A stretch of 64,000 nt of DNA from Inquilinus limosus DSM 16000 (GTDB lineage Bacteria > Pseudomonadota > Alphaproteobacteria > DSM-16000 > Inquilinaceae), in contig NZ_AUHM01000002.1 in the NCBI RefSeq assembly GCF_000423185.1, positions 429,320 through 493,319 on the forward strand, given 5' to 3'. A program made the translations under genes and the position numbers. Positions 8,376-17,468 of this stretch are shown here, piece by piece. Numbering within the stretch: the stretch's first letter is position 1; each line of letters starts with the position of its first letter. Below the pieces are notes generated by a model, which was not told the origin of the DNA, did no database searches, and saw only the letters and a program-made list of their open reading frames with translations.

Positions 8376-8792
8376 TCAGTGGATGCTGACGTCGCCGGGA
8401 CGGACGGCGAAGATCGACTGCAGCAGCCCGGAGAAGCGTCGCGGATCGTAGGGCTTCGGCAGGAGCGGCAGGTTGCGGTAGGGGGCCGGCAGGCTTTCCC
8501 GCGGATAGCTGGTGGCCAGGATCACCGGCACGCCGCGCTGCAGCAGGATGTCGACCGCCGGGAAGGCCGCGGCGCCGGACAGGTTGAGGTCGACCATGGC
8601 GCCGTCGATCGGCTGGCTGCGCGCCATCTCGACCGCGCGCGACACCGTCGTCGCCGGGCCGACCACGGTGCCGCCCCAGGTCCGCAGGGTCAGCTCCAGG
8701 TCGAGCGCCACGATCTGCTCGTCCTCGACGATCAGGATGCGGCGACCGTGCAGATCGACCGCGTCCTCCGTTTCGCTGTAGAGCAATCCCAT
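8376..8792 (-). CDS. Receiver-only response regulator
   Basis: 138 residues, essentially one REC domain without output domain. Acidic pocket ILIVEDEQ (residues 19-26), phospho-acceptor Asp68 in GAMVDLNLSG, Thr94 in LATSYP and Lys113 in LPKPYD are in place. Such proteins relay phosphate in phosphorelays or in the general stress response of alphaproteobacteria. It is divergent from the RND efflux operon with a 260-bp gap in which I see no clear operator. No kinase gene lies nearby. Confidence 0.9.
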   Translation of the reverse strand: MGLLYSETEDAVDLHGRRILIVEDEQIVALDLELTLRTWGGTVVGPATTVSRAVEMARSQPIDGAMVDLNLSGAAAFPAVDILLQRGVPVILATSYPRESLPAPYRNLPLLPKPYDPRRFSGLLQSIFAVRPGDVSIH

Positions 8793-9052
8793 TCCGCCTG
8801 TCCCCGCGACCGGCGCGATCGGCCGTCCTTCGGGTCCCTTCCAGTGCCGCTGCAGAGCGCGGCGAAATCGTCATATCGATGCCATAAACACCGAATGTCA
8901 TGAGCTGTTCCCGTCATCGACATCGTCGCGACGGAATCTCCCCGCTGTGCCGTGAAGAACACAGACGGCTTCAACCAAGAAGAAACGGGCCGTTGGTATT
9001 ACAATGCACCCGTTGGATCGGGTGCGCGGACGGAAGGGGGCTTCGCGGACGC

Positions 9053-10123
9053 ATGCGCGTGTGGAAACAACTGGCGGTCATCGGCCTGCTCGCCGCGGCA
9101 ACGGCGGGCGTGTGGCATTATGCCCCATGGCAGGCCGACGGCGCCGTGGCGTCGCGCAGCGGCCCCGCCTCCGTGCCGGTGCTGCTGGCGCCGGTGCGCA
9201 TCGGCACGGTGACCGAGGCGGCGGACGCGGTCGGCACCACCCGGGCGCGCGAGGCGGTCACCATCACCGCCAAGACCAGCGGCATCGTCGACAAGATCGA
9301 GTTCGAGGACGGCCAGACCGTCGCGGCCGGCGCGCCGCTCGTCCGGCTGGACAGCGCCGAGTTGGAGGCGACCGTCAGCTCCGCCGAGGCCGAGCTGCGC
9401 AACGCCCGGCTGGCGCTCGACCGGGCCGAGGCCCTGTCCAAGTCCCGCAACGTCCCCCAGGCCCAGGTCGACACGCTGCGCGCCGACCTCGAGGTCAAGA
9501 CCGCGGCGGTGGCGGCGCAGAAGGCCCGGCTGGCGGAGCGGGTGATCGTCGCCCCCTTCGCCGGCACGCTGGGCATCCGCCAGGTCAGCCTGGGCGCCCT
9601 GGTGTCGCCCGGCACCGCGATCGTCACGCTGGACGACCTGAGCCGGGTGAAGGTCGACTTCAACCTGCCGGAGGTGCTGCTGCCGCGGCTGACCCCAGGG
9701 GTCGCGCTCGAGGTGCACAGCGACGCCTATCCCGACCGCGCCTTCACCGCCACGATCACCTCGGTCGACACCCGCATCGACCCGGCCACCCGGTCGGTCA
9801 CCACGGTGGCGGAGATCGACAACCGCGACGGCCTGCTGCGCCCGGGCATGTTCATGATGGTGCGGGTGCAGCTGTCGACCGACCCGAAGGCCCTGCTGGT
9901 GCCGGAGCAGGCGCTGGTGCCGCAGGGCGCGCGGCAGTTCGTCTATGTGGTGGCCGACGGCCGGGCGGTGCGGCGCGAGGTGACGCTGGGCACCCGGCTG
10001 CGCGGCGAGGTGCAGATCCTGTCCGGCCTCGCCGCCGGCGAGGCGGTGGTGGTCGAGGGCACGCAGCGGCTGCGCGACGGCCTGCCGGTCGAGGTCCAGA
10101 CGGCCGCGCCGGCGGGGGCGTGA
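9053..10123 (+). CDS. RND efflux periplasmic adaptor (membrane fusion protein)
   Basis: 356 residues. An N-terminal signal/anchor (residues 5-22) is followed by the barrel-sandwich lipoyl half-motifs (ITAKTSGIVDKIEFEDGQTV and VIVAPFAGTLGIRQV), an alpha-hairpin between them, then beta-barrel and membrane-proximal domains (TRSVTTVAEIDNRDGLLRPGMFMMVRV). It links the pump of the next gene to an outer-membrane channel; no TolC-like gene is present, so the channel is shared. The frame is open upstream to about 8900, but ATG 9053 begins the normal signal sequence. Confidence 0.93.
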   Translation: MRVWKQLAVIGLLAAATAGVWHYAPWQADGAVASRSGPASVPVLLAPVRIGTVTEAADAVGTTRAREAVTITAKTSGIVDKIEFEDGQTVAAGAPLVRLDSAELEATVSSAEAELRNARLALDRAEALSKSRNVPQAQVDTLRADLEVKTAAVAAQKARLAERVIVAPFAGTLGIRQVSLGALVSPGTAIVTLDDLSRVKVDFNLPEVLLPRLTPGVALEVHSDAYPDRAFTATITSVDTRIDPATRSVTTVAEIDNRDGLLRPGMFMMVRVQLSTDPKALLVPEQALVPQGARQFVYVVADGRAVRREVTLGTRLRGEVQILSGLAAGEAVVVEGTQRLRDGLPVEVQTAAPAGA

Positions 10124-10130
10124 AGCTGAC

Positions 10131-13100
10131 ATGGTCCTCTCCGACACCGCCATCAAGCGCCCGGTCTTCGCCGTCGTCGTCAGCCTGCTGCTGGTGGTGC
10201 TGGGCGCCTTCGCCTTCCAGCGGCTGACCGTCCGCGAATATCCCAACATCGACCCGCCGGTGGTGTCGATCACCACCACCTATGAGGGCGCCTCGGCCCA
10301 GGTGATCGAGAGCCAGATCACCCAGGTGATCGAGGAGGGCGTGTCCGGCGTCGCCGGCATCCGCACCCTGCGCTCGACCAGCCAGGAGGGGCGATCCAGC
10401 GTCCGGCTGGAATTCGAGATCGATCGCGATGTCGAAAGCGCGACCAACGATGTCCGCGATTCGGTCGGCCGGGTGATGGGGCGGCTGCCGGACGACGCCG
10501 ACACCCCGATCATCCGCAAGGTCGATGCCGACGCCAGCCCGATCATCTACGCCACCCTGACCAGCGAGGGCCGCTCGGCGGTCGAGCTGAGCGACATCGC
10601 CAAGCGCTATGTCGTCGACCCGCTCTCGGCCGTGGACGGCGTCGCCCAGGTGACGGTCGGCGGCGAGCGTGCGCCGTCGATGCGCGTCTGGCTGGACCGC
10701 AACGCCATGGCGGCGCGGCGGGTGACGGTGCAGGACATCAAGGACGCGCTCGAGGCCCAGAATGTCGAGCTGCCCTCCGGCCGGGTCGAATCGAGCGACC
10801 GCGAGCTGACGGTGCGCACCAACACCCGGCTGTCGACGCCGGAGGAGTTCGCCCGCATCGTGCTGCGCCGCGACGGCGACACGCTGGTGCGGCTGGGCGA
10901 CGTGGCCAAGGTCGAGGTCGGCCCGCGCGACGACCGCAGCGGCTTCCGCGTCAACGGCCAGCCCGCCATCGGTCTCGGCGTCGTCAAGCAGTCGACCGCC
11001 AACACGCTGGACGTGGCCGAAGGCGTGCGGCACGCGCTGGATACGCTGCGCCAGTCGCTGCCGCCGGATGTGCGGATCGAGATATCCTCCGACGACAGCG
11101 TCTTCATCGACAAGTCGATCGAGGAGGTGTTCCTGGCGCTGGCCATCGCGCTGGCGCTGGTGGTCGGGATCGTCTTCGTGTTCCTGCGCAGCGTCCGCGC
11201 CACGCTGATCCCGGCCGTGGCCGTGCCGGTCTCGATCATCGCCTCCTTCATCATCCTGGCGGCGCTGGGCTATTCGATCAACGTGCTGACCCTCCTCGCC
11301 ATGGTGCTGGCGATCGGCCTCGTGGTCGATGACGCCATCATCGTGCTGGAGAACATCAGCCGGCGGATCGAGCACGGCGAGCCGCCGCTGGTCGCGGCCT
11401 ATCTCGGGTCGCGCCAGATCGGCTTCGCCGTGATCGCCACCACCGCAGTGCTGAGCGCGGTCTTCGTCCCGATCTCCTTTCTGCAGGGCAATGTCGGGCG
11501 GCTGTTCAGCGAGTTCGGCATCACCGTCGCCTCCTCGGTGCTGTTCTCGGCGCTGGTGGCCCTGACCCTGACGCCGGCGATGTGCAGCCGGCTGCTGCGC
11601 CCGGCCAATGAGGAGACCTGGCTGCACAAGGTGACGGAGCACGGCTTCGAGCTTCTGAACCGCTTCTACCGGGCGACGCTGAGCTTCGCCCTCGCCGCAC
11701 CGCTCGTGGTCTGCGCCATCGCCGTGGCGCTCAGCCTCGGCGCCGTGGTCCTGCTGCGCACCCTGCCGCAGGAGTTCGTGCCGACCGAGGACCGCGGCCG
11801 GGTGGTGGTCAGCGCCACTGCGCCGGAAGGCTCCAGCATCGAATACACCAGCGCCCAGCTGGCCCGGATCGAAGCGGCGCTGTCGCCCTATGTCGAGGCG
11901 GAGGACGTCACCCGGCTGCTCGCCATCCTGGCCCCGGCCTGGGGGCCGACCGGGGTGAACCGGGTCACCGTCATCGGCCAGATGAAGCCGTGGGAGGAGC
12001 GCAGCCGGTCGCAGCAGGAGGTGGTGCGCGAGCTGTCGGCCAAGCTGGCCGGCATCCCCGGCATCCGCGCCGTCGCCATCAACCCCAGCGGCCTCGCCCG
12101 CGGCTCCGGCGCCCCGGTGCGCTTCGCTATCGGCGGCAACACCTATGAGCAGTTGGTCGAATGGCGCGACCAGCTGGAGGACCGGCTGCGCGGCTCCCGC
12201 GTGCTGCGCAACCTGCAGGCCGATTACGACGAGACCAAGCCGGAGCTGCGCGTCGCCATCGACCGCAACCGTGCCGCCGATCTCGGCATCTCGATCCGCT
12301 CCATCGGCGAGACGCTGGAGACGATGTTCGGGTCGGTCGCCGTCACCCGCTACGAGGACGACGGCGAGGAATACGACGTGGTGCTGCAGGCCCGGGCCGA
12401 GGACCGGCAGACGCCGCGCGACCTGTCCAACGTCTTCGTCCGGGCGTCCGGCGGCACGCTGGTGCCGCTGACCAGCCTGGTGAAGCTGCAGGACGTGGCC
12501 GGGCCGGCCAGCCTGGGCCGCTTCGACCGGGTCCGCGCCATCACCTTCACCGCCAGCCTGGCCGACGGCGCCACGCTGGGCGATGCGGTGGAGGAGATCC
12601 GCGCCGCCGTCGCCGAGGCGCTGCCGACCGAGGCCCGCCTGTCCTGGGACGGCGACACCCGCGAGTTCCTGGAGAGCAGCGCCTCGCTCTACATCACCTT
12701 CGGCACCGCCCTGCTGATCGTTTTCCTGGTGCTGGCGGCGCAGTTCGAGAGCTTCGTCCACCCGGTCACGATCCTTCTGACCGTGCCGCTGGCGATCTTC
12801 GGCGCGCTCGGCTCCGTCGCGCTGCTCGGCATGACGATCAACATCTACACCCAGATCGGCATGGTGATGCTGATCGGCCTGACGGCGAAGAACGCGATCC
12901 TGATCGTCGAATTCGCCAATCAGCTGCGCGACGAGGGGCTCGGCGTGCTGGAGGCGGTGCGCGAGGCCGCGGCCACGCGGCTGCGGCCGATCCTGATGAC
13001 CTCGATCGCCACCGCGCTGGGCGCCCTGCCGCTGGCGATCGCGACCGGTGCCGGTGCCGAATCACGCCAGGCGATCGGCGTCGTCATCTTCGGCGGCGTC

Positions 13101-13244
13101 ATGGTCTCGACCCTCTTGTCGCTGTACCTGGTGCCGGTGATCTACCGGGCCCTGGCCCGCTTCACCGCCCCGGCCAGCCGTACGGCCAAGGAGCTGGAGC
13201 GCCAGCTTCTGGTGCATCGCAGCGAGGGCTCGCCGGCGGAGTGA
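10131..13244 (+). CDS. RND multidrug efflux permease, AcrB/HAE1 type
   Basis: 1,037 residues, the full family length. Twelve membrane helices in two halves, each with a large periplasmic loop. TM4 carries the proton-relay Asp pair in AIGLVVDDAIIVLENISRRIEHG and TM10 the conserved Lys region GLTAKNAILIVEFANQLRD. The N-terminus AIKRPVFAVVVSLLLVVLGAFAF is the standard first helix. Seven bases separate it from the adaptor gene, with which it forms a bipartite operon. Substrates cannot be predicted; hydrophobic drugs or bile-like compounds are usual. Confidence 0.96.
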   Translation: MVLSDTAIKRPVFAVVVSLLLVVLGAFAFQRLTVREYPNIDPPVVSITTTYEGASAQVIESQITQVIEEGVSGVAGIRTLRSTSQEGRSSVRLEFEIDRDVESATNDVRDSVGRVMGRLPDDADTPIIRKVDADASPIIYATLTSEGRSAVELSDIAKRYVVDPLSAVDGVAQVTVGGERAPSMRVWLDRNAMAARRVTVQDIKDALEAQNVELPSGRVESSDRELTVRTNTRLSTPEEFARIVLRRDGDTLVRLGDVAKVEVGPRDDRSGFRVNGQPAIGLGVVKQSTANTLDVAEGVRHALDTLRQSLPPDVRIEISSDDSVFIDKSIEEVFLALAIALALVVGIVFVFLRSVRATLIPAVAVPVSIIASFIILAALGYSINVLTLLAMVLAIGLVVDDAIIVLENISRRIEHGEPPLVAAYLGSRQIGFAVIATTAVLSAVFVPISFLQGNVGRLFSEFGITVASSVLFSALVALTLTPAMCSRLLRPANEETWLHKVTEHGFELLNRFYRATLSFALAAPLVVCAIAVALSLGAVVLLRTLPQEFVPTEDRGRVVVSATAPEGSSIEYTSAQLARIEAALSPYVEAEDVTRLLAILAPAWGPTGVNRVTVIGQMKPWEERSRSQQEVVRELSAKLAGIPGIRAVAINPSGLARGSGAPVRFAIGGNTYEQLVEWRDQLEDRLRGSRVLRNLQADYDETKPELRVAIDRNRAADLGISIRSIGETLETMFGSVAVTRYEDDGEEYDVVLQARAEDRQTPRDLSNVFVRASGGTLVPLTSLVKLQDVAGPASLGRFDRVRAITFTASLADGATLGDAVEEIRAAVAEALPTEARLSWDGDTREFLESSASLYITFGTALLIVFLVLAAQFESFVHPVTILLTVPLAIFGALGSVALLGMTINIYTQIGMVMLIGLTAKNAILIVEFANQLRDEGLGVLEAVREAAATRLRPILMTSIATALGALPLAIATGAGAESRQAIGVVIFGGVMVSTLLSLYLVPVIYRALARFTAPASRTAKELERQLLVHRSEGSPAE

Positions 13245-13390
13245 CCGGGCAAGAGAGTCGCCGAGGACAATTTACGAAACTTTAACCGGCATCCGGGGTT
13301 GAAGCGGCACTTCCGGCCCGGCCGGGGGTTCCCAAATCCGCCCGCTTCGTTCACAAGCGAGACGGCCTCTCGTCACCCCGGAGCACTGTC

Positions 13391-14185
13391 TTGGACTATC
13401 TGAGCGCGATCATCCTCGGGGTGATCGAAGGCATCACCGAGTTCCTGCCGATCTCCTCGACCGGCCACCTGATCATCGCCGAGCACTGGCTGGGTGAACG
13501 CTCGGACACCTTCAACATCGTCATCCAGGCCGGCGCCATCCTGGCGGTGACGATCATCTATTGGCGGCGCCTGTTCGACCTGGTGCTGGGCTGGCGGCGG
13601 CCGGAGAACCGCCGCTACGGCATCCGGCTGCTGGTCGCCTTCGGAATCACGGGGGTGCTCGGCTTCATCGCCAAGAAGATGGGCTTCACCCTGCCCGAGA
13701 ACATCACGCCGATCGCAATCGCGCTGATCGTCGGCGGCTTCTGGATGATCTGGGCGGAACAGCAGGCGGCGAAGCTGCCCGAGAGCTTCAAGATCACCTG
13801 GCTGGTCGCGATCGCGGTCGGGCTGGCCCAGTTCGTGGCCGGGATCTTCCCGGGCACCTCGCGCTCGGCCGCCACCATCTTCGCCGCCATGCTGGCCGGC
13901 GCCAGCAACCGGGGCGCAGCCACCGAATTCGCCTTCCTGGTCGGCATTCCGACCATGTACGCGGCCAGCGCCTACGAGCTGTACGGCCAGCTGAAGGAGG
14001 GCGGGGCGCATGAGGACTGGGGCGCGCTGGGCGTCGCCTTCGTCGTCTCCACCGTCACCGCCTTCATCGCCGTGAAGTGGCTGCTGGGCTACATCCAGAC
14101 GCACCGCTTCACCGCCTTCGCCGTCTACCGGATCATCTTCGGCGCGCTGCTGCTGGGCGCGGCGGCGCTGGGCTGGATCGCCTGA
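13391..14185 (+). CDS. uppP: Undecaprenyl-diphosphatase UppP (BacA)
   Basis: 264 residues, polytopic inner-membrane protein that dephosphorylates C55-PP to recycle the cell-wall lipid carrier and confers bacitracin resistance. Both catalytic regions are intact: EGITEFLPISSTGH near residues 13-26 and PGTSRSAAT near 155-163. The start is TTG 13391, preceded by GGAG seven bases upstream; no in-frame ATG gives a complete first helix. A 146-bp gap with low coding potential separates it from the efflux operon. Confidence 0.96.
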   Translation: MDYLSAIILGVIEGITEFLPISSTGHLIIAEHWLGERSDTFNIVIQAGAILAVTIIYWRRLFDLVLGWRRPENRRYGIRLLVAFGITGVLGFIAKKMGFTLPENITPIAIALIVGGFWMIWAEQQAAKLPESFKITWLVAIAVGLAQFVAGIFPGTSRSAATIFAAMLAGASNRGAATEFAFLVGIPTMYAASAYELYGQLKEGGAHEDWGALGVAFVVSTVTAFIAVKWLLGYIQTHRFTAFAVYRIIFGALLLGAAALGWIA

Positions 14186-14201
14186 TCAGGCCGATCCGCG
14201 G

Positions 14202-14525
14202 CTACCGCCGGTTGCCCCGGTCGTCGTCCCAGTAGCCATAGCGATAGCCGTAGCGCGGATAGGCGGAACCGTAGCGCGGATAGCCGTAGTAGCGGGGATA
14301 GCCGTAGGCCCTCGGATAGCGGTAGTACCGCGGATAGCTGTAGTAGGTGGGATAGCTGTAGTACCGCGTGTACCCATAGGTCGGCGGCGGGGCATAGGCA
14401 TAGTCGTAGCTGTAGGTGCTGTAGCCGGCATAGCCCACCGGGTAGGCGTAGCAACCGCCGAGACCGGCCGCGGCTGCGGCCAGGGCGCCGGCCAGAACCA
14501 GCCGGCGCGGACGGGTCCAAGACAT
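14202..14525 (-). CDS. Tyr/Pro-repeat lipoprotein of unknown function
   Basis: 107 residues. The signal sequence ends in GLGGC, a lipobox, so the mature protein (about 80 residues) is probably an outer-membrane or periplasmic lipoprotein. The mature part is almost entirely aromatic repeats built on YPRYYGYPRYG, ending in YWDDDRGNRR. Nearly every third residue is Tyr. I do not recognise a family. ATG 14525 is chosen over ATG 14540 because it begins the MSWTRPRR signal directly. Convergent with uppP with a 16-nt gap. Confidence 0.75.
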   Translation of the reverse strand: MSWTRPRRLVLAGALAAAAAGLGGCYAYPVGYAGYSTYSYDYAYAPPPTYGYTRYYSYPTYYSYPRYYRYPRAYGYPRYYGYPRYGSAYPRYGYRYGYWDDDRGNRR

Positions 14526-14636
14526 GACCTGACACTCCATCAGGCCGCGGGCCGGCGCCGCGATGGGGATCGCGGCACCCCCGCGACGTGACGAATCAAC
14601 GCCGCGCCGACCGTCCGGTTCCGCCGGGCTGACCCG

Positions 14637-15374
14637 TCACACCGGGTGGCTCATCCACAGATTCGGCTCGACGTAGCGGCCGATATCGGCCTCGCGGTCG
14701 ATCCGGACCGGCGCCAGCGCGCCCGGCACGACATAGTCGCCGCTGTCCGGGAAGGCCATGCCGGTCCAGCCCTCCCAGTCGGCGACGGTGCCGGTGATGG
14801 TCATCGACCGCGGCGCCGGCTTCACCGCCCGGGCGCCGAGCCGCCAATGGGTGCGGATCCAGGGGTCGAAGGGCGCGCCGTCCGGCCTTTGCCAGGCGGC
14901 GTAGCGTTCGATCGGCGTCAGCGGGTAGCGCGCCTTCAGCGTCGGCCGCACCGGCGCCGCCAGCGCGGCGAGGCCGTGCGCCGCGGCCGCCGACTTCATC
15001 GCCGCGATCAGCCGCTCGGCCAGGCCCTGGCCCCGCCGCTCCGGCGCCAGGGTGATCGACAGCGCCGACAGGGCGGTCGGTGCACGGCCGGCATCGCGGT
15101 CGGCGGCACCCTGTTCGAGCACCGCGTCCCAGCCGGCCTCCGGCAGGTCCTCGTCGCGCAGCGACCAGCGGAACGGAATGGCGTTGCCGGCACCGACCAG
15201 GGCGCCGTCCTCGGCCAGAAGGAAGTGCTGGAAGGCGGCGAAATCGGCATCGAGCCGCGGCCAGAGCCGGCCGGCGACCGGGTCCTCTTGCATGAAGCGC
15301 GGCCACAGCGCGTCGACCAGCAGATTGCGCTGTTCCACCAGATCCGGCCGGTCGGCCGCGGTGACGATGATCAT
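14637..15374 (-). CDS. GNAT-fold N-acetyltransferase
   Basis: 245 residues. The acetyl-CoA binding core is visible as LSITLAPERRGQGLAERLIAAM (residues 105-126), with the R/Q-x-x-G-x-G/A pattern RRGQGLA. The C-terminal 100 residues (WRLGARAVKPAPRSMTITGTVADWEGWTGM...) form an extra domain seen in long GNATs of unknown substrate. Its ATG is five nt after the stop of the GH1-like gene, so the two are surely co-transcribed, with the cupin gene first. Confidence 0.85.
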   Translation of the reverse strand: MIIVTAADRPDLVEQRNLLVDALWPRFMQEDPVAGRLWPRLDADFAAFQHFLLAEDGALVGAGNAIPFRWSLRDEDLPEAGWDAVLEQGAADRDAGRAPTALSALSITLAPERRGQGLAERLIAAMKSAAAAHGLAALAAPVRPTLKARYPLTPIERYAAWQRPDGAPFDPWIRTHWRLGARAVKPAPRSMTITGTVADWEGWTGMAFPDSGDYVVPGALAPVRIDREADIGRYVEPNLWMSHPV

Positions 15375-15379
15375 CCGTC

Positions 15380-16540
15380 CTACCCCCGGATCCGCCGCTG
15401 CAGCCAGCGCCAGCTGTCCTTCGGCAGCGGCGCGTCGGCGCGGCCGTCCCAGGCGGCCAGCCCGGCGGGCGGCGCCGCGCCGTCGTCCAGCACCGGGCCG
15501 AGGAACACGGTCGCGAGCGGCACACCCGCGGCCGCGGCGGCCTCGGCGGCTTCCAGAGTCGCCTCCAGCGCCTCGATCCGGGCGCCGTCCTCGATCCGCC
15601 CTTCCCGCAGCGGCGGGTCTTCGGCCGCGACCCGAAGCGTCAGATGGACCGGCAGCTTCGGCCAGGCCCCGGCCAGGCGGTCGAGCGCCCGGCGCAGCGA
15701 GTCGGGACCGGCGGTCTCCGGCACCGCGCCGCCGCGCGGCCGGCCGGCCAGGTTCACGCCGCCCGGGGCGTCGGCGTCCATGCGGGCCCAGAGCGGCCCG
15801 GCATGGTCGAGCAGCAGCAGGTCGACCGGCCCGCGGCAGCGCGCGGCGTCGCCCTCCTCCACCAGCCGGCCCAGCCGCTCCGCCGCCAGCTCCGGGTACC
15901 GGCCGTCGCGCAGGGTCGCGACCGACGCCTCCCAGCCCAGCGCCTCGGCGATCGCGACGGCGTCGGACGAGGCCAGCGTGTCGTCCCAGGGCTCGGGCGG
16001 CGGCCCGGCCAGCGCGGCGCCCAGGCGCCAGCGGCCGCTTTCCTGCCGCAGTGCCGTCAGCGCCAGGCCGCGGCCGAGCAGCAGGTGGTGCAGGGCGGCG
16101 CGGAAGGCGGCGTCCTCGGCCATGCCGACCGGCCGGTCTCGCCAGGCCGCCTCGTCCCGGGCGTAGCCGGGGGCGCCGGCATCGATCACCAGCGCCGCCA
16201 TCCGGTCGCCGATCCGGTCGGCCACCCGGCAGGCGAATTCGGCGAAGCGCCAAGCCGTGTCCCGAGCCGTCCAGCCGCCGCGGATGCGGATGTCGCGCGG
16301 CAAGCCGGCCGACGCCAGCACCGGCCAGGGGGCGAGCCCGGCCTCGCCGACCGCGTCGATCCGGCGGTCGAGCCGGGCCAGCGCCGCCGGGTCGAGCCGG
16401 CCGCGCCCCTCGGGCTGCAGCGCCGCCCAACCGACGGCGAACCGGCCGGCGGCCGCGCCCATCTCCGCGGCCAGGCGCAGCGCCTCGGCCTCCTGCCGCG
16501 GCGTCGCCGGCGCGCCGAGATCGGCGCCCCACGCTGGCAC
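15380..16540 (-). CDS. GH1-derived protein lacking both catalytic glutamates
   Basis: 386 residues from GTG 16540. Clear remnants of a family 1 beta-glucosidase run in order: GRFAVGWAALQPEGRG (32-47; GH1 YRFSxSWPRIxPEG), a RLDRRIDAVGEAGLAPW helix, GGWTARDTAWRFAEFACRV (88-106), RYPELAAERLGRL then RGPVDLLLLDHAG (214-248; GH1 RGPVDFLGxNYY) and KDSWRWLQRRI at the end. The acid/base NEP motif reads DAGAP (120-124) and the nucleophile ITENG region reads HLTLRVAA (299-306). The N-terminal barrel strands are also shortened. It is probably a non-catalytic relative or one with new chemistry. An ATG at 16597 is possible but lacks a ribosome site and overlaps the cupin gene. Confidence 0.75.
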   Translation of the reverse strand: MPAWGADLGAPATPRQEAEALRLAAEMGAAAGRFAVGWAALQPEGRGRLDPAALARLDRRIDAVGEAGLAPWPVLASAGLPRDIRIRGGWTARDTAWRFAEFACRVADRIGDRMAALVIDAGAPGYARDEAAWRDRPVGMAEDAAFRAALHHLLLGRGLALTALRQESGRWRLGAALAGPPPEPWDDTLASSDAVAIAEALGWEASVATLRDGRYPELAAERLGRLVEEGDAARCRGPVDLLLLDHAGPLWARMDADAPGGVNLAGRPRGGAVPETAGPDSLRRALDRLAGAWPKLPVHLTLRVAAEDPPLREGRIEDGARIEALEATLEAAEAAAAAGVPLATVFLGPVLDDGAAPPAGLAAWDGRADAPLPKDSWRWLQRRIRG

Positions 16541-16554
16541 TGTCCGCGCCGGCT

Positions 16555-16899
16555 CTAGCTCTTCTCCCCGCCCTCCGGGCCCCAGAAGATCACCCATGTC
16601 GCAAAATCATCGCTGAAGTCCTCGAACCGATGCTCCATATGGGCCGGAACGAAGATCACGTCACCCGGCCTGAACGTCCGGCGCTCGCCGTCGCGGAAAA
16701 AGGTGCCGGTGCCGCGCCAGACGACGTAGAGCTCGTCGCGCTTGTGCGGCCCCTGCGGGTCGGTGCCGCGCGGGGCGTAGAGCCCGGCCTTCATGGTGCC
16801 GTGCTGCAGGCGGTAGACGAACTGCTCGGCCGGCAATGCGGGGATGAGGGCCGCGGTCTCGGCCACCGTGATCAGCCAGTTGTCCTGCTCGGCGCTCAT
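16555..16899 (-). CDS. Small cupin-domain protein
   Basis: 114 residues, a single beta-barrel. Cupin motif 1 is PQGPHKRDELYVVWRGTGTFF and motif 2 is FRPGDVIFVPAHMEHRFEDF, giving His, Glu and His metal ligands. Function is unassigned; such stand-alone cupins are often sugar-binding or dioxygenase-like. It heads a leftward set with the GH1-like gene (14 nt downstream) and the acetyltransferase, which hints at sugar-related chemistry. Divergent from the thioesterase gene. Confidence 0.85.
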   Translation of the reverse strand: MSAEQDNWLITVAETAALIPALPAEQFVYRLQHGTMKAGLYAPRGTDPQGPHKRDELYVVWRGTGTFFRDGERRTFRPGDVIFVPAHMEHRFEDFSDDFATWVIFWGPEGGEKS

Positions 16900-16965
16900 G
16901 GCGCTTCTCCGTCTGTCCCTGGTCCGGAAACGGTAGGCCGCCCGGCCCCTCCAGGCGACCGGAAC

Positions 16966-16981
16966 CTTGTCCCGAGACAAG
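16966..16981. promoter_or_regulatory. Inverted repeat in divergent cupin/thioesterase gap
   Basis: CTTGTC and GACAAG arms of 6 bp around a 4-nt centre. It sits midway between the divergent starts at 16899 and 17046 and could be an operator. No regulator is adjacent, so this is a weak call. Confidence 0.3.
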
Positions 16982-17045
16982 CTGCGGCTTCCCTCCGCCG
17001 CCGATTCGGGGCTATGTCGCGAACGGACCCAGACCGGAGAGCGCC

Positions 17046-17465
17046 GTGACCGATTTCGACCCGACCGACCCCGCCGCCTACCGCCACTGGGCGGAGGAGC
17101 GCGTGCGTTATTCCGACACCGACGCGCTGGGCCATGTGAACAACAACGCCTACGGCGTCTACTTCGAGACGGCGCGGCTGCACTTCTTCCGCGACGCCGG
17201 CATCCATCTGGGCAAGACCAGAGGCGCGGTGGTGGTGCGCATCATCATGAACTTCCTGCACGAGCTGACCTGGCCGAACGACGTGCGCATCGGCACGCGC
17301 ATGGTGAAGCTGGGCGGCAAGTCCTTCACCTACGCCCAGGCGCTGTTCGTCGGCGACCGCTGCCATGCGACGGCTGAGACGGTGAGCGCGATGTTCGACC
17401 TGGAGACGCGCCAGTCCTTCCCGATCCCGGAGGAGCTGCGCGCCCGCTTCGCGCCGGAGCTCTAG
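17046..17465 (+). CDS. Acyl-CoA thioesterase, 4HBT hot-dog family
   Basis: 139 residues. Hot-dog fold of the 4-hydroxybenzoyl-CoA thioesterase type, with the signature RYSDTDALGHVNNNAYGVYFETAR (residues 20-43) including the catalytic Asp before the GHVNN turn. It hydrolyses acyl- or aryl-CoA thioesters in the cytoplasm. GTG 17046 lies just after GGAGAG. Its stop is 3 nt from the stop of the convergent MFS gene. Confidence 0.92.
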   Translation: MTDFDPTDPAAYRHWAEERVRYSDTDALGHVNNNAYGVYFETARLHFFRDAGIHLGKTRGAVVVRIIMNFLHELTWPNDVRIGTRMVKLGGKSFTYAQALFVGDRCHATAETVSAMFDLETRQSFPIPEELRARFAPEL

Positions 17466-17468
17466 CCG

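Noticed and set aside
9852-12761. A 969-codon open frame on the minus strand opposite the RND pump
   Set aside because: Low-complexity His/Arg/Asp-rich translation, no start signal and complete overlap with an intact pump gene.
16541-16597. ATG 16597 as start of the GH1-like gene
   Set aside because: It overlaps the cupin gene by 43 nt and has no ribosome site; the added residues do not match the GH1 N-terminus.
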